Below are positions 23,979 to 38,147 of a DNA stretch of 64,000 bases, piece by piece. The stretch is from Anisakis pegreffii (lineage: Eukaryota > Nematoda > Chromadorea > Rhabditida > Anisakidae): contig JAPYMA010000586.1 of NCBI GenBank assembly GCA_035041965.1, positions 62,001-126,000 on the forward strand. The letters run 5' to 3'. The notes under the pieces were generated by a model that was not told the DNA's origin, did no database searches, and worked only from the letters and a program-made list of their open reading frames with translations. A program made the translations under genes and the position numbers. Positions within the stretch are counted from its first letter, which is position 1, and every line of letters starts with the position of its first letter.

Positions 23979-24974
23979 TAATCAGCGTTTGTGGCACACT
24001 CGATTCCGAATATACACCTTCAATTGGTCAGCAGATAAACATTCACATTTTCATTCAATTCACTCATGTGATCTGAACGGATCACAAGCGATTCAGACTC
24101 AGCCAGAGTTCAGACTTTACAGGGATCGATTGCATCAAAGAGGGCGACTGCATCACCCACTGTTACGATTCTATTGCACGCTCCGTGGTTTCACGACTTT
24201 CGAGGAACTACCTTGAATTTTCTGCAGTCTCTCGGTATCTATATGCGGTCTTGTCTCATCATAAAGTCTTTCACCTGTTGTGACGATACTATAATATATC
24301 TATAATTTCGAAAGGTTAAGGTTATAATTGTTGTTGGTATTTTTTGTATAGGCGTAACGACGAATCAGAAGTTAAGAATTAGAAATAAATAAACAGATAC
24401 GAGCCAAACTATAGCCTGGCTCATGCTCGATAACAGTACCGTTAGGAGGAAGATTTACTTTCGAATTGTTTTGATAAAACTGTAATTATCATCATAAAAG
24501 AATTGAACATTTGACATCAGCTTCCAGAAAACAAATTGACATCAAATGCGATTTAAAGCAACGAACAAAAAAACGAGTAAAGAAGAATAATTACGATACT
24601 TAAGATCATAAAACACGTTGAAATGTTTTGAAAAATCTTAGAACTTCTCAATAGGATAAATATTCAAGTTTTAAACATTCATGAAATTGACGAAACTGAA
24701 TCAAAGATACACGTAACAATGGAAATTACTATATTTAGCATTCTTGCTATTCCCTCTCGGTCTTGAATATCCGGATAAAATAGGTGAATTTCATTTTTGC
24801 AACAATCTTCATTCAAAAACATGATGCAATCCTAACTGGCCATCACTCAATAAAATAATTCATTCAAGTCACCTTCGAAATAAAAAATCCACTCAGCAAT
24901 AAAACATACATTCCCTCCCAAACCCACACTGATCGAAGAAATTGATTTCTGACAAATTCAACGACAAACGACGC
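23979..24974. other. Gap between convergent genes
   Basis: This holds the 3' UTRs of the transporter (+) and RAD50 (-). One oddity is an open plus-strand stretch at 24123-24283 that starts right after an ACAG and ends in TGA, with a Cys-rich start (IDCIKEGDCITHCYDS). Without an upstream partner it is not called as an exon. Confidence 0.45.
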
Positions 24975-27900
24975 TCAATCCTCGCGAGTTACAGTCTCCG
25001 TGATATTCCTGTGCCGTTTGATTCGAGACAGACCTGAAAATAAGTGAACGATCGTTGAATAAGCCATCGAGATAGACCTATAAATGCAAGCAACAACACC
25101 AATAATTATTTGTTTGAATACGAACCGTCAGTGTCTTTGGTCAACGAATACAACCATTCGGGACGACACAGCTGACGGAGATGTTCAACGAAACGATAGT
25201 CGTGTGTGATCACGATCAGTTGAAATGCCTTTTGTGTTGACGAATTCCGCTCCTCGATTATTTCCGATAGAATGTCACCCAAATTCTCCACCTAAAATCA
25301 AAAATTCACACATCAGCTGACAATGAGCATCGCTCACAACTAGCAAACTTAGAATGACTATCAACACCATTTATAATTATTACCTTCAAAACATCCAGAT
25401 TTGTCGTCGGTTCATCCAAAGCAATTATTGAGCATTTATCGCAAAACACATCAGACAATGCTATTCGAATGAGTATTGACGCCAACATCTAAAATTTTAT
25501 CATATAAGTTTTCAAGAGAAAATCACGACCTCAACCAGACGTTTTCGACTACTCAACTGCTTTCATTCATACTCTTTCCTATCGTCACGTTTCCACTATT
25601 CACCAATTAATTGTTCATTCATAATTTTGAAGTCAAATCTGGTCTGGTTCACTGCCCTTTCAATAAAATGACTGTACTTCAATTAATCAGTAACTGGCAG
25701 ATGCGCAAAACCAATTGAGATATGAAAAAAATGAAACTTCTGCATATGAATGTATCAAGATTTTCACCACTGGTACACCTTCAAAAAGGATATTCACATT
25801 CAGAATGTAAACCCTCATCATAAGTTCACCTTTTGTCCAGCACTACACCTGCCAGGCATATCGATCTCCTTTCCATCCATATGCATAACAACTCGATAGT
25901 TATATGATTTCCTCTTTTCGGATTCATCAACACTCTCTGATCTGGAGTTGATGATATCTTTGAATGGCGAACGTTCGAAACGACATCAATAATCGCAATA
26001 TAACATCAAATACTAAACTAAATGAAACGAATAATGCACTGAAACGGTCTGAAGCATCTGATCAAATCGATTGTTCTAAAAGAGCAAACTGAAATACCAC
26101 CAACTTAATCTGAATTTTTTCCACATCACTGCCTCGATAAACGCGTTCCCATAACGATGCGAGAATTTCGTTAATCTCTTCCATTTTCTTCGCGTGAAAT
26201 TCCACAATCGACTCGTCGACTGCCCGAATATACGTTGATAAATCCTTCAATAATGAGGAATCATTAATTCACCCAAAATTTAAATGTTAATATGCGAAAT
26301 GATCATTCACGTGTTCTAATTCATCATTTTATATATGAATTACATGATTTTACGACACGAAAACCATTTCCTTTGCAATTTTCCGTAAAGTGTCTTCTTG
26401 AGAGTGACGTTGCTAGTCAAATTTATGGCTGTCTGGTAAACAGCTTTAAAGGTATTTCACCTATGACCACCACCGCTGACCACTAATTAAATGTTCTTCA
26501 TCGAAAATCTCGTAACATGAGAAAATCGTATACGTACTTCGATAACTTTTGCAGTTACGCATTTGGTGATAACTTCTTTCTTGAAGTCCTCTTCACACTT
26601 CAAAAACTCTCTGCTGCATAACTTCTCTTTCATCTCACTGATTCGTTTCTTCTGCAATCCCATCTCACCTGAAATTTCACCTTCAACTTGTACCAATCCT
26701 ACACTAGCATAATACATTAGGCATCAACTAATGATATAATCTCTGAAAATCTTGATATAATCTGATAATGTCGAATCTTGATATAATCTTTTCAGAACTG
26801 AAATAAATACATACTTCAACAACAGAGACAATAAAAAATCTTCTACCTTCACCAAATTAAAAAAACACTTGTAAACACAACGAACTGGGTGCAGAAATTC
26901 AATTCAAGTTTGCCTTACACAGATGCGATAACTCTCAATCGACTCTTTTACTATCAGCTGCAGACAGCCAGTAAATTGGATAAAATAGATATGTTGCCAT
27001 ATTCATTACAACTGAAAATTGCCGACCTCGAGTTCGTTCGAGATCAAGTGACGTTTCGCTATAGGTTTTTTGTATTAAACTTTCCTCCCGTCGAACACCT
27101 TCGAAAGTCTTCACCTCAGCACTCAACCGTTCCTGTGTCTTCTCGAGTTCCACAATCCTTTCGGCAAGTTCCATCTTCTTCAGCTGTTCGTCCAAACGTC
27201 GTTTTCGTTCTTGCTGCAACAACAATCGCTTTTTACAATACTGTCGTTCATCCGTATGATAGCGCTAAACATCGGAATACACTCGAAAATCTTCACTTCA
27301 GTGTTCATATTCACACATCTTCATTTCATCATATATTTCCACATCGAGACAACATTTAACCAAATTCGTTATCAAATAATCACTATGATTTTGGTTGCGA
27401 TGAAATTTCTGATCTGCTCGCATATGACATGATGTCAGTGGAACATTTTTTGATTTCATCAAATTTGGCTACTTCAATGCGTTTTAACGTCGACCTCGCT
27501 CCAAAGTGGCCATAACTATCATTAATGCGTTACAATAAATCAAGATAAAAAGAGCGAAAAAACAGCACACGAAAACCTTTGTGTTGACGTTATCGAATTG
27601 TGCTTGCAGTGTTCGCATTGATTCATCAACCGAAATTGCTTCAGATTTGAGCTGTTTCAGTTGGTCTTCCTTCATTTCAAGCTCAACAACGCCATCCTTC
27701 GAGATTTCGATTCTTTTTTCAATCACCTCTACAACACAAACCACCAATTCATTCGGCCGCCTACTTATCCACTTCAATTGATAATCAATCACCAACAATT
27801 TAAACACATCTTAATGCGGTGATCAATTCGTTACAGTTGAACTTAATCGTTACGCATCACAATGTTTTGTCAACAAACTGCCCTATTTTCATAGCACTTT

Positions 27901-30900
27901 GCATTATCAGAGGAAATGCATCAAATCGTATTCACTCACGTCCTATTTTCGCAGTTCCATTCTACAAGCCATTCTCATGCTCTTGACAAGATGAGCCTAT
28001 TTAGAAGTTCAACCAAAAGATTATTTCCAAGCAGGGAGATATTTCTTCAAATTTTTGCTGTTAAAAAAAACAAAAAATTAACTAATTTGTGCTCTCATCG
28101 CTTCAATCGCTCGTCGCATATCGCTCAGTTCATTCTCTTCATTTTTACCTTCTGTCTGTATCTCAGAACGTTCCGCTATCTTCGCCTTTAAAACAATTTC
28201 CTTTGAATTCTTCAAAAATTGAACGATATCACGATGCTATTCGAAAGTGTGCACGGTCTATTTATTTGAAATGATTTTGCGATCATGTGGAGTTGTGATC
28301 GTCATCTGCGTGGAAAAAAAGCAAACTGCTGGGTCTGTCATGGAATTGCACAGTAATGCGATACAAAATAATCACAGAGGCGAAAATATTCCATTGCAGA
28401 ACTCAATAAGATTATTACCGAAACGAATCGAGCAAAAATTCCGCATGAGATAATTGAGAGCGATTGGAAGATGATAAATAAAAACCTGTAATTGCGCCTC
28501 AATTGTGGGTAATTTCATATTCAATGCTAACAGTTCCGTTCGTTTTTGATCTAACTCGGACTGCTTGTTTTTGAGTGCTTCGATTAAACGATATTGTTGC
28601 CTTGCATTCTCCATCACTGTTAATCGATTTTCGCGTATTGCATTCAACTGAATCAACAATTGTATAATAATTGCGATAAAGATGACAGTCATTGACCAAA
28701 TTATTTTTTGTTCATGGCTGACTGCAAATCTCTTGTCTACATAGCTAACTGCATTATGAATCCGCTTCTTCAATGAAATTTTTACTTATCGAGAAGCTAT
28801 TTTCATTAAATATCTCACAATTCATTCATGATAAACGAGAACATCCCCAAGAAGGGCATTATCTCATTAGAGAGCCTTCGTTCGATATAGATTAACTGAA
28901 GAGATCAGTAAGATGTTATGAACCTTTTCAACGACTTTACTTCGTTCTGCAACCGACGATTGCACCTGATCGATTGCACTGATGAGACTTCTGAATTCAT
29001 TCTGCAACTCTCGGCTTTAAGGAATCAAATTTTTGTTCGGAAACAAAGCGCCGCCAAACGAAATCAAACTAAGAAACAATGAACAAATGAATTTCTCAGC
29101 AAGAAATATTCAAACTGAAGTTCGAATTTTCGATACATGAAACGGATTCAATCGCAAAATATTAACCGCCAACCAACCTCACATCGCTCAATCTCATCCC
29201 GAAGTTCTGCTACAGAGTGTTGACGAACACGCGATTTGTCCTCGAAATCATCATCAATATTCAACTCAGCTTCGAGACGTTTAATTTCACGACATTTTTC
29301 ATTCAAACAAGTCCACGTTTTGTCGATTAATGATGCATCAGCCTGCAATATCCATCATCACAAAAATGATATGTACCTCGATTGGAAGCCATCTAAACTG
29401 AGATGGCTTCGTACGAGGTTCATTCAGAGGTTGTGTCATCCTCACAACACCACAACAAATCGCATGAATTCATCAACATAAAACCTACAACCCTATTGAG
29501 GAAGGAAATCATCCAATCGAATCACTTGTAGAACGCTTATCGATAATAATGGCAGACATGAAATTGGGCAGATTTCCTCTGATTTGAAACTATTCAATTT
29601 TGATTTTTGAATGAATTTCTTGTCATCAATGATAAAAACAAACGCACATAAACAAAAAAATGAATGCAAGATGATTGAATTGAAGATTATGATTGAGAAG
29701 CGAACCTGAATAGATCGGAATGTTTCTCGTCTCTTCTGCGTTTTTTCCAAATCATTTCTTGATGTCACCACCTCCTCTTCAATTGAACGTCGTTTATTCT
29801 GGAAAGCAATCAAAATTTAGTGTAAATAAGCTCATTACAAACAAAATAAAACCATAAGAATAAAGTTATTTATTCACCCTCTCTAGTATCTCCTGAGGCA
29901 TTGACACCAAATGAACAAATTCATAACTGTGACGAACCGGAAAAGTTAACTGAGACTAACGGTACACTGTGCTCGTTGATGAACGTCTATGAGGCAAAAG
30001 TAAATCAAACAATCGTCTAGATTCTTAACATAACAAAACTCAATGAACCTCAGCCATTTTCAAATCGCTCTCGAGTTCGCTTCGATCATTGAGCAGTCGT
30101 TTGACAATATTCACATACGGCTGCACCTCCATCAGATCGCTCTGTTGTTCTTCATATTCTCGCACACGTCTTTGCAAACGTTCAATTTCATCGGGTAATT
30201 CTGCTCGTTTCATGTTCATCTCAAACACTTATCAATGGCAACATCACACAAATACAATTTCAAAACGAATATTTCTATAGATAATAAATACTCGGCATTA
30301 CTGAATATACTCGCATTCACCACACTTCAAGAATACTTTATAAACTTAAGTTCCACTAATTATCCACTTACTTATTGGTTTGTTAATTTTGCTGAATGTT
30401 CTACAGATCAACTATGTTCCTGTATTATTCACGACAAATCTCTACTCTCTACGAAAGAGTTTTCAACAGAAATGTACCTTCGAAGAGATTTTATTAGCTT
30501 CTTGAGCATCTTTATACTTTCGTTCGCACAGAGGACAACACGTTTTCTCACGCAATTCATTATCCCATTTATCGTACAGATAACGACATCCGTCCAAAAC
30601 GCCAAGTTCATTACGCGTCTTCGTGATCAGCTGATTCATCTCTGATAACTTCGCTTCGATGTCTTCACCCGGCGATAACACCTCAAATTGATATTTGCAA
30701 TGTGATCTGATTGTGAAATGTGATCGATTGTGAAATCGTTGAACGATTGATTCGGAGTATCATCTCTTGCTGGGAGAGGAAGAAGGAGGAAGAGGGCGTT
30801 TTGTATTGATATTAGAGAAGTACTTATTTGTAACAATAAGTTTTGGTAATTGGTTCAATGAATTAATTAATGAAACGTTATAACTGAGCTATAGCTGGCG

Positions 30901-33900
30901 TATAGCTATTACGGTTCAAAGGAAGATGATGCAGTAACATAGGAGATAAAATACTTTAAGCGTTTGTTCGAGTGAAGTTCGGTTTTTGAGATGAACTGAT
31001 TCATAATTACCTTAGAGATATTTCGTTGGTGATTGTCGATTTGCTGCTGGATTTGGTCGAGATCTCGTTGGATTTGTTCGTAACGATTTTTTGCGACTGA
31101 GTATTTCTTCTCTCGATCTTGGTACTCTTCTTTCACAATCCCATTGGTTCTGTCCAACTTCCGCAAGAAAGTCGCAAGACGATCACTACAAAACGAATAT
31201 GAAATATTTCATCGAATCAAATTCCAATCCATTTCGCATTCGAATACCTCAAAATCGTCTGAATTCTACCATCACTCTAAATTCGCACTGAATTCAAATT
31301 CCATTAAACTTTATCATCTACGAATGGTTTTTATTTCGCATAAAAATATTGATTTTGAACTGAGCTATGAAACTTTGAAACTTTGGGTGCAACTGCCCAA
31401 GAACTTTCTAACATATCTGAAACATAAAGAAGTTCCAAATTGAGTGAAGTGATTTAATGCGGAACAATTTCGTTGATCAATTCACCACTCAACCAACAAT
31501 CACCCTCGATACAAGTGAATATAACATTAACTTTATAAACATAAAAACTAACCCGATCGGATATTGAATTTCATCGCCATTGAATATCTCTTTGATTGAC
31601 GACTGATGTCTTTCGGTGAGTTCCTTCAATTCACCTTCCAATCGATTTTTCTCTTCCAACACTCTCTTCAGCTCATTTTCGATTCCTTCTTCGTTTTGCC
31701 GTTCCTTGTATTCACTTTGCAATTTATTCATCTAAATTTCAACTAATTATCTCACAATGTTCTTGATGTCTTGCTTATTGTTCATCATGCATCATAGCAT
31801 AAGTGAATCAAAATTCCACATTTTATCAGCACGGAACAAAAATAAAAACCTTTCTGAACTGGTTAAAGTTATTAGCATTTCAAAACAAGTAACAACACAT
31901 GAAACCGCTAACTTTCATTAAGAAAGTTCAACGTTTACAAGGAGGAGGGTTATGCTAAGAGAAACCTCCCTGATCTGATCTGTTTAATATAAATAAAATT
32001 TGATGATACATAACGAAATCGCCCCATCATCTCATGTAATCAGAAATTTGAAATCAAGACTAAACACAATTGGAACAAACCTCAGCAGCGATTAAATCAC
32101 GACGCTGCATCAAGTTATCAATATCGAAAGCGTTTTTCGAACTGCCCTCATCACTCTTAGTCGCTTGATTCATTTCATTCAACTGGCGTTCCAACTCGCC
32201 GATTTCCAATTCCACTTTATCGATTCTGAATTCAACACCCTTCTGCACTGATGCAATCGCATTCTAGTGGAACTACTCTGAATTGATTACGAGAACCATG
32301 CACGACTACACGGCAACGAGTTGATCGTTGCGCTTCAGACTAACCTGACCTGAGCCTCTTCGATGATTAAAGCTCTTCTTTGCATGTCATATAAACGAAT
32401 AAATCCATCGAAAATAAACCAACTCTTTTTGTGAGTTTGTTTGATCGTTCAGTTGTGAATTAATCGTCTGAATTGTTTCATTCAACTTCGCGCATTCACA
32501 ATCGGTCATTCCGATTTTGCTCTTAATTTGACCGAATTCTATAGAGCACGCGTCAATCGCCTTCTGACACGCGGCCAGCCGTTCACTATGATCTTTCTGG
32601 AAACCGAAAAACAATGTCAAATTTTGAGCACAAAATCAACCAAAAGTCAGAACTTGGAAAGTGAATTGTGCTCGTAATGAACGTTACAATCAAATTTTGA
32701 GATCTTATCGCACTGTCAACCGATCAAAATTCTCATACTGAGCCAACTCCGAACTCTTCACACCATACCTTATATTAAATTCACATGAAATCGCTTGAAA
32801 TATCGACCTAAAACATGAAATCAAAAAATGCACGCGACTCGATCACCTGAGATCCCTCCAATTTATTGTTGACGTTCCGTTGCAGTTCATTCATTTTCAC
32901 AACAAAATCATCGCTCCCTTAAATAAGATGGGGATATGAATAATTACTGAACGATCGCAAACAGGTACAACAAATTCGGAATGTGTCTGAAGAATATTTT
33001 AAACCTACCGGTCAAGTTGAACATTTTGCACGCTGATGCAATTGCTTCACGCTTTTCTTCATGCAACTTCTCACGTAACTGTAACAAAAACCACCTGAGA
33101 GTGATCATAAAAAATTCTGCCACCAAAATCAAAACTTTAGCATTATACTGACAAATTTCGCGACTCTCCGCCTTCTATACCGCCAAAATACCCGTCCACT
33201 CCTTTGGTGATCAAACTTCTAATCAAAAAGTGCCCCCCTCCCATTCCTAATATAACTATAAAAATGTGGTATGAAATGGAGATTGACTTACCATATTAAC
33301 AGCTTTCAACTGTGATATAGCATCCTCTACATTGCTTTTTTCAGACTGCAATTCATTCAGTCGCGTTTTCAACTGCTTCATTTGATCTTCAATACGAAAA
33401 CGCTCCTTTTCGACACTCAAAAATTCGGCCGAGTTGGTCACCTTCAAAACGAATGAAATTGCTGATTAATCACTGTTTGCTGTCGAAAGGAGAAGTGCAA
33501 TGATTGGATTACTATGAGTGGATTGGTTCTCTATGAGTGATTGGATTACTTATTTACGAAGGCGGCTATGGAGGCTTGATGATCTGCCTGACCGATCTTA
33601 CCGTTCAGATTCACATTTCTCTCCATACTATTATCGATAGCACCATTATTATATCATGATGTAATATTGTTTTTCGCACAAATTTCTCTATGCATTGAAC
33701 ACGGTACAATGATATTTTAGCAGATATAATGATTGTTAGCTCATCGAGTGTAATGATATTTTAGCAGAGAATAAGTTTAGAAAGCAGTCGTCATGAATGG
33801 CAGCAATAACAACCATCCACTATCCATTTGTGAAACAAAATTGTTCTCGAAAGAATTTCAACCTTCTCGATTTCTTGTTTCAACTGTGCAACTGTTCCGC

Positions 33901-35887
33901 GAAAATCCGGTACCATCGCGCAATCGTTGTATTGCTGTTTCACAATGCGATGTTCAGTACGAACTCGCTCTGAAATCAACGCATAATCACAATCAGATGT
34001 CAAAATGGTGACAGAATAATCGCGGCATTCATATTCGGTGATATCAAAAAGTTTCGCTCATAATCTCACAGTAAGCACACTGAATTGCTTTCCAAATAAA
34101 TGGAACAAACCGAATTCTCGTTCAGTTTCTGAAGCATTTTGCAATTTTGTTTTCGCCTCTTCCCATTTGCCCTTCAATTGGGCCAAAATCTCTTCATTTG
34201 CTTTCATTTCCCTATCAGCCATTTCATAACGTCGTTTCAGTTCGATATACTCATTATGTAACTGCAATTATATCATTGAAGACAAGTCAAAAAACAATCT
34301 TGATAGCAATATTAACGTCGTTGCACCATTCGGCTTCGAGCTAAACTTTCTTATAAGATGTCAAATCATAGACCTCCAACTTGCGACTTTGTTGCTCGAT
34401 TAGAAACGGCAGTCTAGCTTGTGAAATCTGCAGATGTCCCTTCTGAAAATTCAGTCATTTTCAATGAATCGATTTTCAAGTAGCTATTGGTGATTTGTTT
34501 AGGAATAACGATCGAACGATGATCATAACTAAGGTGAAGTAATTCAAAGTGATTACTGAAAAGTGATTCTCAGAACCGAATCAGTTCGAAAATTAGATGA
34601 ACATAATGATTAAAACAATGTAAATGATAACAGTGTTGACAACGAATGATTCACAAACGTTTTCTTTCATTTCCTTTTTGAGCAACTCGATCGCTTTTAC
34701 ATAACCACTCACTTGGAATATCTCATCGAATCGCTCCTTCAACTTTTTTGGTTCTTCAAGAGGCCTGAATAATCAGCTGTTGAATTCTTTAGCAATCAGC
34801 TGAGATTGCTTATTGCTCCACAAGAAACAATTAAAGATCATGACAATATAATCTGAATTCAGTCAATTTACCATGTCGACTCCTCTTGATGACAGAATAC
34901 AACATACTCCAGAATTGCTGCAGGTACACCCAATAAGTTCAACACCTGAATTTCAGTTCTGTTTCATCACCAAAGAACTGGATACTGAGCGATTCAATGA
35001 ATATTCATTCACAACAGTATAAATACTATTCGAATATTTGATCGTGATATATTTGATGGGACAGAAAAGGCGATGTACCTCTTTCTTACAGTCGACCACT
35101 TTCGAAGAGAGACTCTTCCAGTCGTCCGCTTCCACTTCGATAGCTATTGTGCTTTCTTCGGATCTGGTCGTTAACTTACTCTGTAATCGGAATGAAAGTA
35201 CACTGTCACAGTGATCATACGACAGTGAATGAATGAAATTGAAGCATACTTTAGTGCCTTCAGCTCGTGCAGTCATGCGACGTGTGACCACACATGAACG
35301 ATTACGAATATCTTTGAATTTCAACTTTACCGATGCATCGATACGTGTTTTGTTAGCTATCTGAAACACCCATTGTTCAGTTCCTTATTCCTCTTATCAA
35401 CCTCATTACAATAAACATACTCGGTAGTCATGGATGAATGTCGGCATTTTCCCCGGTGGAAGTTCGTTGGTTGTTGCGTATTTGAGAGCTTCAATTATTG
35501 TCTGAAATAGTCATCTTATCCATTACGCACCGATATTGTCTAGTACTGACTTCATTACTATTGAACAATTGAGAAACATCCGTATTATCATCTATGATAC
35601 GGATCAGGATGCGTCTAATCTAACCTTCTAAGTTGCATGCAGCAAATGTTTATTGCTTAAAAATAATGTTAATATTATCATCATTGAAACAATCGATGTT
35701 TTGTAAAACCTTCTGTATTCGACCTAAAGAAATTCCCATTGGAAAGCATGAAACTGACCGTTTTTCCAGATCCATTAGGGCCACAAATGATCGTTAGTGG
35801 TGAAAGAAATTCAATAACGATTGCATTCTGAGGTCCAACGCCTATACTTCGTATACCTTGTATTTCAATTGTATCCAACAAAGACAT
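24975..35887 (-). CDS. rad-50: RAD50, DNA double-strand-break repair ATPase of the MRN complex
   Basis: RAD50 is the ABC/SMC-like ATPase that works with MRE11 to sense, tether and process broken DNA. About 32 exons give roughly 1360 residues, near family size. Exon 1 (35887-35759) has [16 protein letters not shown] and the Walker A GPNGSGKT (residues 36-43). Exon 2 has [19 protein letters not shown], and exon 5 (34945-34872) [11 protein letters not shown]. Long coiled-coil exons follow. The zinc-hook exon (30681-30478) reads [15 protein letters not shown], with the CPLC metal site. The second coiled coil ends in [20 protein letters not shown] (26244-26105). The ATPase half has GRCSAGQK (signature, 25941-25830), [12 protein letters not shown] (Walker B/D-loop, 25488-25384) and [14 protein letters not shown] (25291-25126). 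The last exon is 25033-24975. One junction, exon 13 (32596-32420) to the small exon near 32376-32350, cannot be closed in frame. Confidence 0.95.
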
Positions 35888-36634
35888 CTCCTTATGCTTT
35901 TTAATCTGTAATACTGACACTCTGTTTATCACCTCAGTTATGGCTATCTCTGAGACAGTGATTCTCGACGTTCTTTTCTCATACGGACTCCATAATGATT
36001 TTTATGATGGCCTCATACCCCTCTCATCAATAGTTACTTAAAATGCCCTTTCACCCTTCAGAATATCATCTTGCATCTGTTAGTTAAGAAAACCTGAGCA
36101 CTCCCGATTCAGAAACCCTGCTCTACGGTTATGATGCTTCGATGTTTCACTGCACTGAACATGTCGCCGATTACAGTTGCAGCTATAGTTTTAAAGAATT
36201 TTATTCATCCATCTGACATATTCATTTACATATAAATTCTTATCGGCTAACTTAAAAATCGCTTCAAAAATCATGCAAACTGCAAATGGCATTCATAATC
36301 GCACGTGCGAATGTACCAGTTAGTAACCAAAATTGGATATTGATTTTATTGGAATACAATCTCGCTTGATCAGAAAATACCATTTATTTCATATAATACA
36401 AACCACATTCAAACGATCCTATATCTGTTAGACTTTTGCAGTATTTTCGTTACAAAAGCAAATAAAAAACCAGTAACAACAAATCACAATTGAACACTAT
36501 CACTGAAATACACCAATAAAAATGACAACACAATAGCAAATTCTGAACAAAATTTAGTAAAGTTTCTATTAGTTATTATACAATTTGCTTCAATGAAACA
36601 ACTTCAAAAAATACATCGAATATTTTAGGTTTCG
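35888..36634. other. Gap between RAD50 and PEX19
   Basis: Both neighbours are on the minus strand: PEX19 ends at 36635 and RAD50 starts at 35887. The gap of about 750 bases should hold the PEX19 3' UTR and the RAD50 promoter. I see no coding exon and no strong regulatory motif. Confidence 0.5.
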
Positions 36635-38147
36635 TTACATCACACTACACGCTTCAGCAGCCTTGTCCGCATCAACGAGTTTCGGTAAACCCGTCGACGA
36701 GTCCACCTGCCAGCCATCTGGCTGCAATACAAACAAAGTTCACATACGTATGAACAAAGAACAACTTAAAAACAAATTAACCAATACTTGCTTATATCTG
36801 TTAACTTTCTTTCTAGCACACTTCACTCGAGTTATCACTCCCCAATCAGTATGATTTGATTGATTTCAATGTTCTTTTTTGATGAACTCACACCAAAAGA
36901 GGATCAAAACATGAAAGCCAATTCAACAAAACAGAAATGTGATTATGAAACAAGATTTTACCATTTTGCCGGTCAACTGTTCGGGTGTAGCTCCATGTGA
37001 CTGTAATTCCAGCATCAGTAAACTTATCTTCCGGAACCATTTACTCATTTCCTCCTTAAAGGTTCCTTTTAATTACTAATAGAGCAGCATCGGAGAGCAT
37101 TAAAAAATTTCACCAGAAAAGTCGAAAGTCTCGATAAAATTCCCACTAAAAAAACGACGAAATTAACCTTCGAAGCTGTTGCTTCATCAAAATCATTTCG
37201 TTCATATTCTCGACAAATTTTTTCCAATACTTCGATTTGCCTCTCGTATCGCGCTTTTGTTTGCGAGTCCAAACTACTCTCATTCTCTTTCATATAATTC
37301 GGAAACTGCAACAATATCCCATTACTCACGTTAAGAGTTGCCATAATTACATATGTTATTGATGAAATGAATAAATGAATGAATGATTAGTATAATGGGT
37401 ATTATGAAATTGCTTTAAATAATATGAAAGTGATTTCAATGAGTGTTATCTTGATATTATTATCACATGAAACGAATTAGAAAACATCGCATACCGCATC
37501 ATAGAGTTGCTTTATCGACGGATACATAACGTCTTTCGAGAAGAGTGTTTGCACGACACTGAATAAGGGCTCGAACGGAGTCTTACCATCCGGTGCCAAC
37601 GCTTGCATGCCCTCTTTGATTTCATCTTCTGATTGTCCGCGCTTTCAAATGCCATTATTTCAGTCATATAATCTTACAATGCCTCTTATTAGCAGTCTTT
37701 CAGACAAATTGAGAGACTAATCGAAAAGAGTACATAATTGTGATGAGTTTACAAGACTATTATTATTACTAATGAAAGAAGTGATTCAATGAATTAGACT
37801 CACCACAACTTTGGCTGTATTATGAGACAATGTGACCAAATTTTGAAGAAACTCTTTCGCTTCTTGTTTTTCTTCGTTCGCAATATCTTCTACAATCACA
37901 TTCTTCTCCAGTGCTCTTTGCTCGACGCTTATTAAAGCTTCGAGCATTTCCTTCAAATTTTCTTATTAATGATATATCAAAATAAAACGACTCAATCAAT
38001 TAAAATTATCCAAAAGTAAATCACCTGAAAGTTGTTGGCCGCCCTTCGAGCCGCATTTTGATCCACTTTTTTCGCCATTGCTTCGAGTTCGTCGTCGGTT
38101 TTCTTTGACGAGGATGAGCCTGCTGGAGAAGTGGCCGATGGAATCAT
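36635..38147 (-). CDS. PEX19: PEX19, peroxisomal membrane-protein chaperone and import receptor
   Basis: PEX19 binds newly made peroxisomal membrane proteins in the cytosol and delivers them to PEX3. Six exons join in phase 0: 38147-38025, 37950-37804, 37641-37495, 37305-37168, 37051-36962, 36721-36635. They encode ELEAMAKKVDQNAARRAANN; EMLEALISVEQ and QEAKEFLQNLVTLSHNT; PFEPLFSVVQTLFSKDVMYP (the family's conserved core); QIEVLEKICREYERND; QSHGATPEQLTGKM; and PDGWQV. The last residues are EACSVM and stop, the CaaX farnesylation box typical of PEX19. The ATG at 38147 is the first clear start and gives 264 residues, but the acidic N-terminal PEX3-binding helix of the family is missing. Reading stays open upstream (EIKVFPAMIPSA), so one 5' exon may have been missed. 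Confidence 0.92.

Noticed and set aside
27030..27066. Possible extra RAD50 exon ([10 protein letters not shown])
   Set aside because: Its phases do not fit the neighbouring exons, while direct joining of 27081 to 26698 is in phase and matches the family length.
26889..27359. 156-codon plus-strand ORF
   Set aside because: It lies antisense to a phase-consistent RAD50 coiled-coil exon (27264-27081) and spans introns on both sides; the minus-strand reading is clearly the real one.
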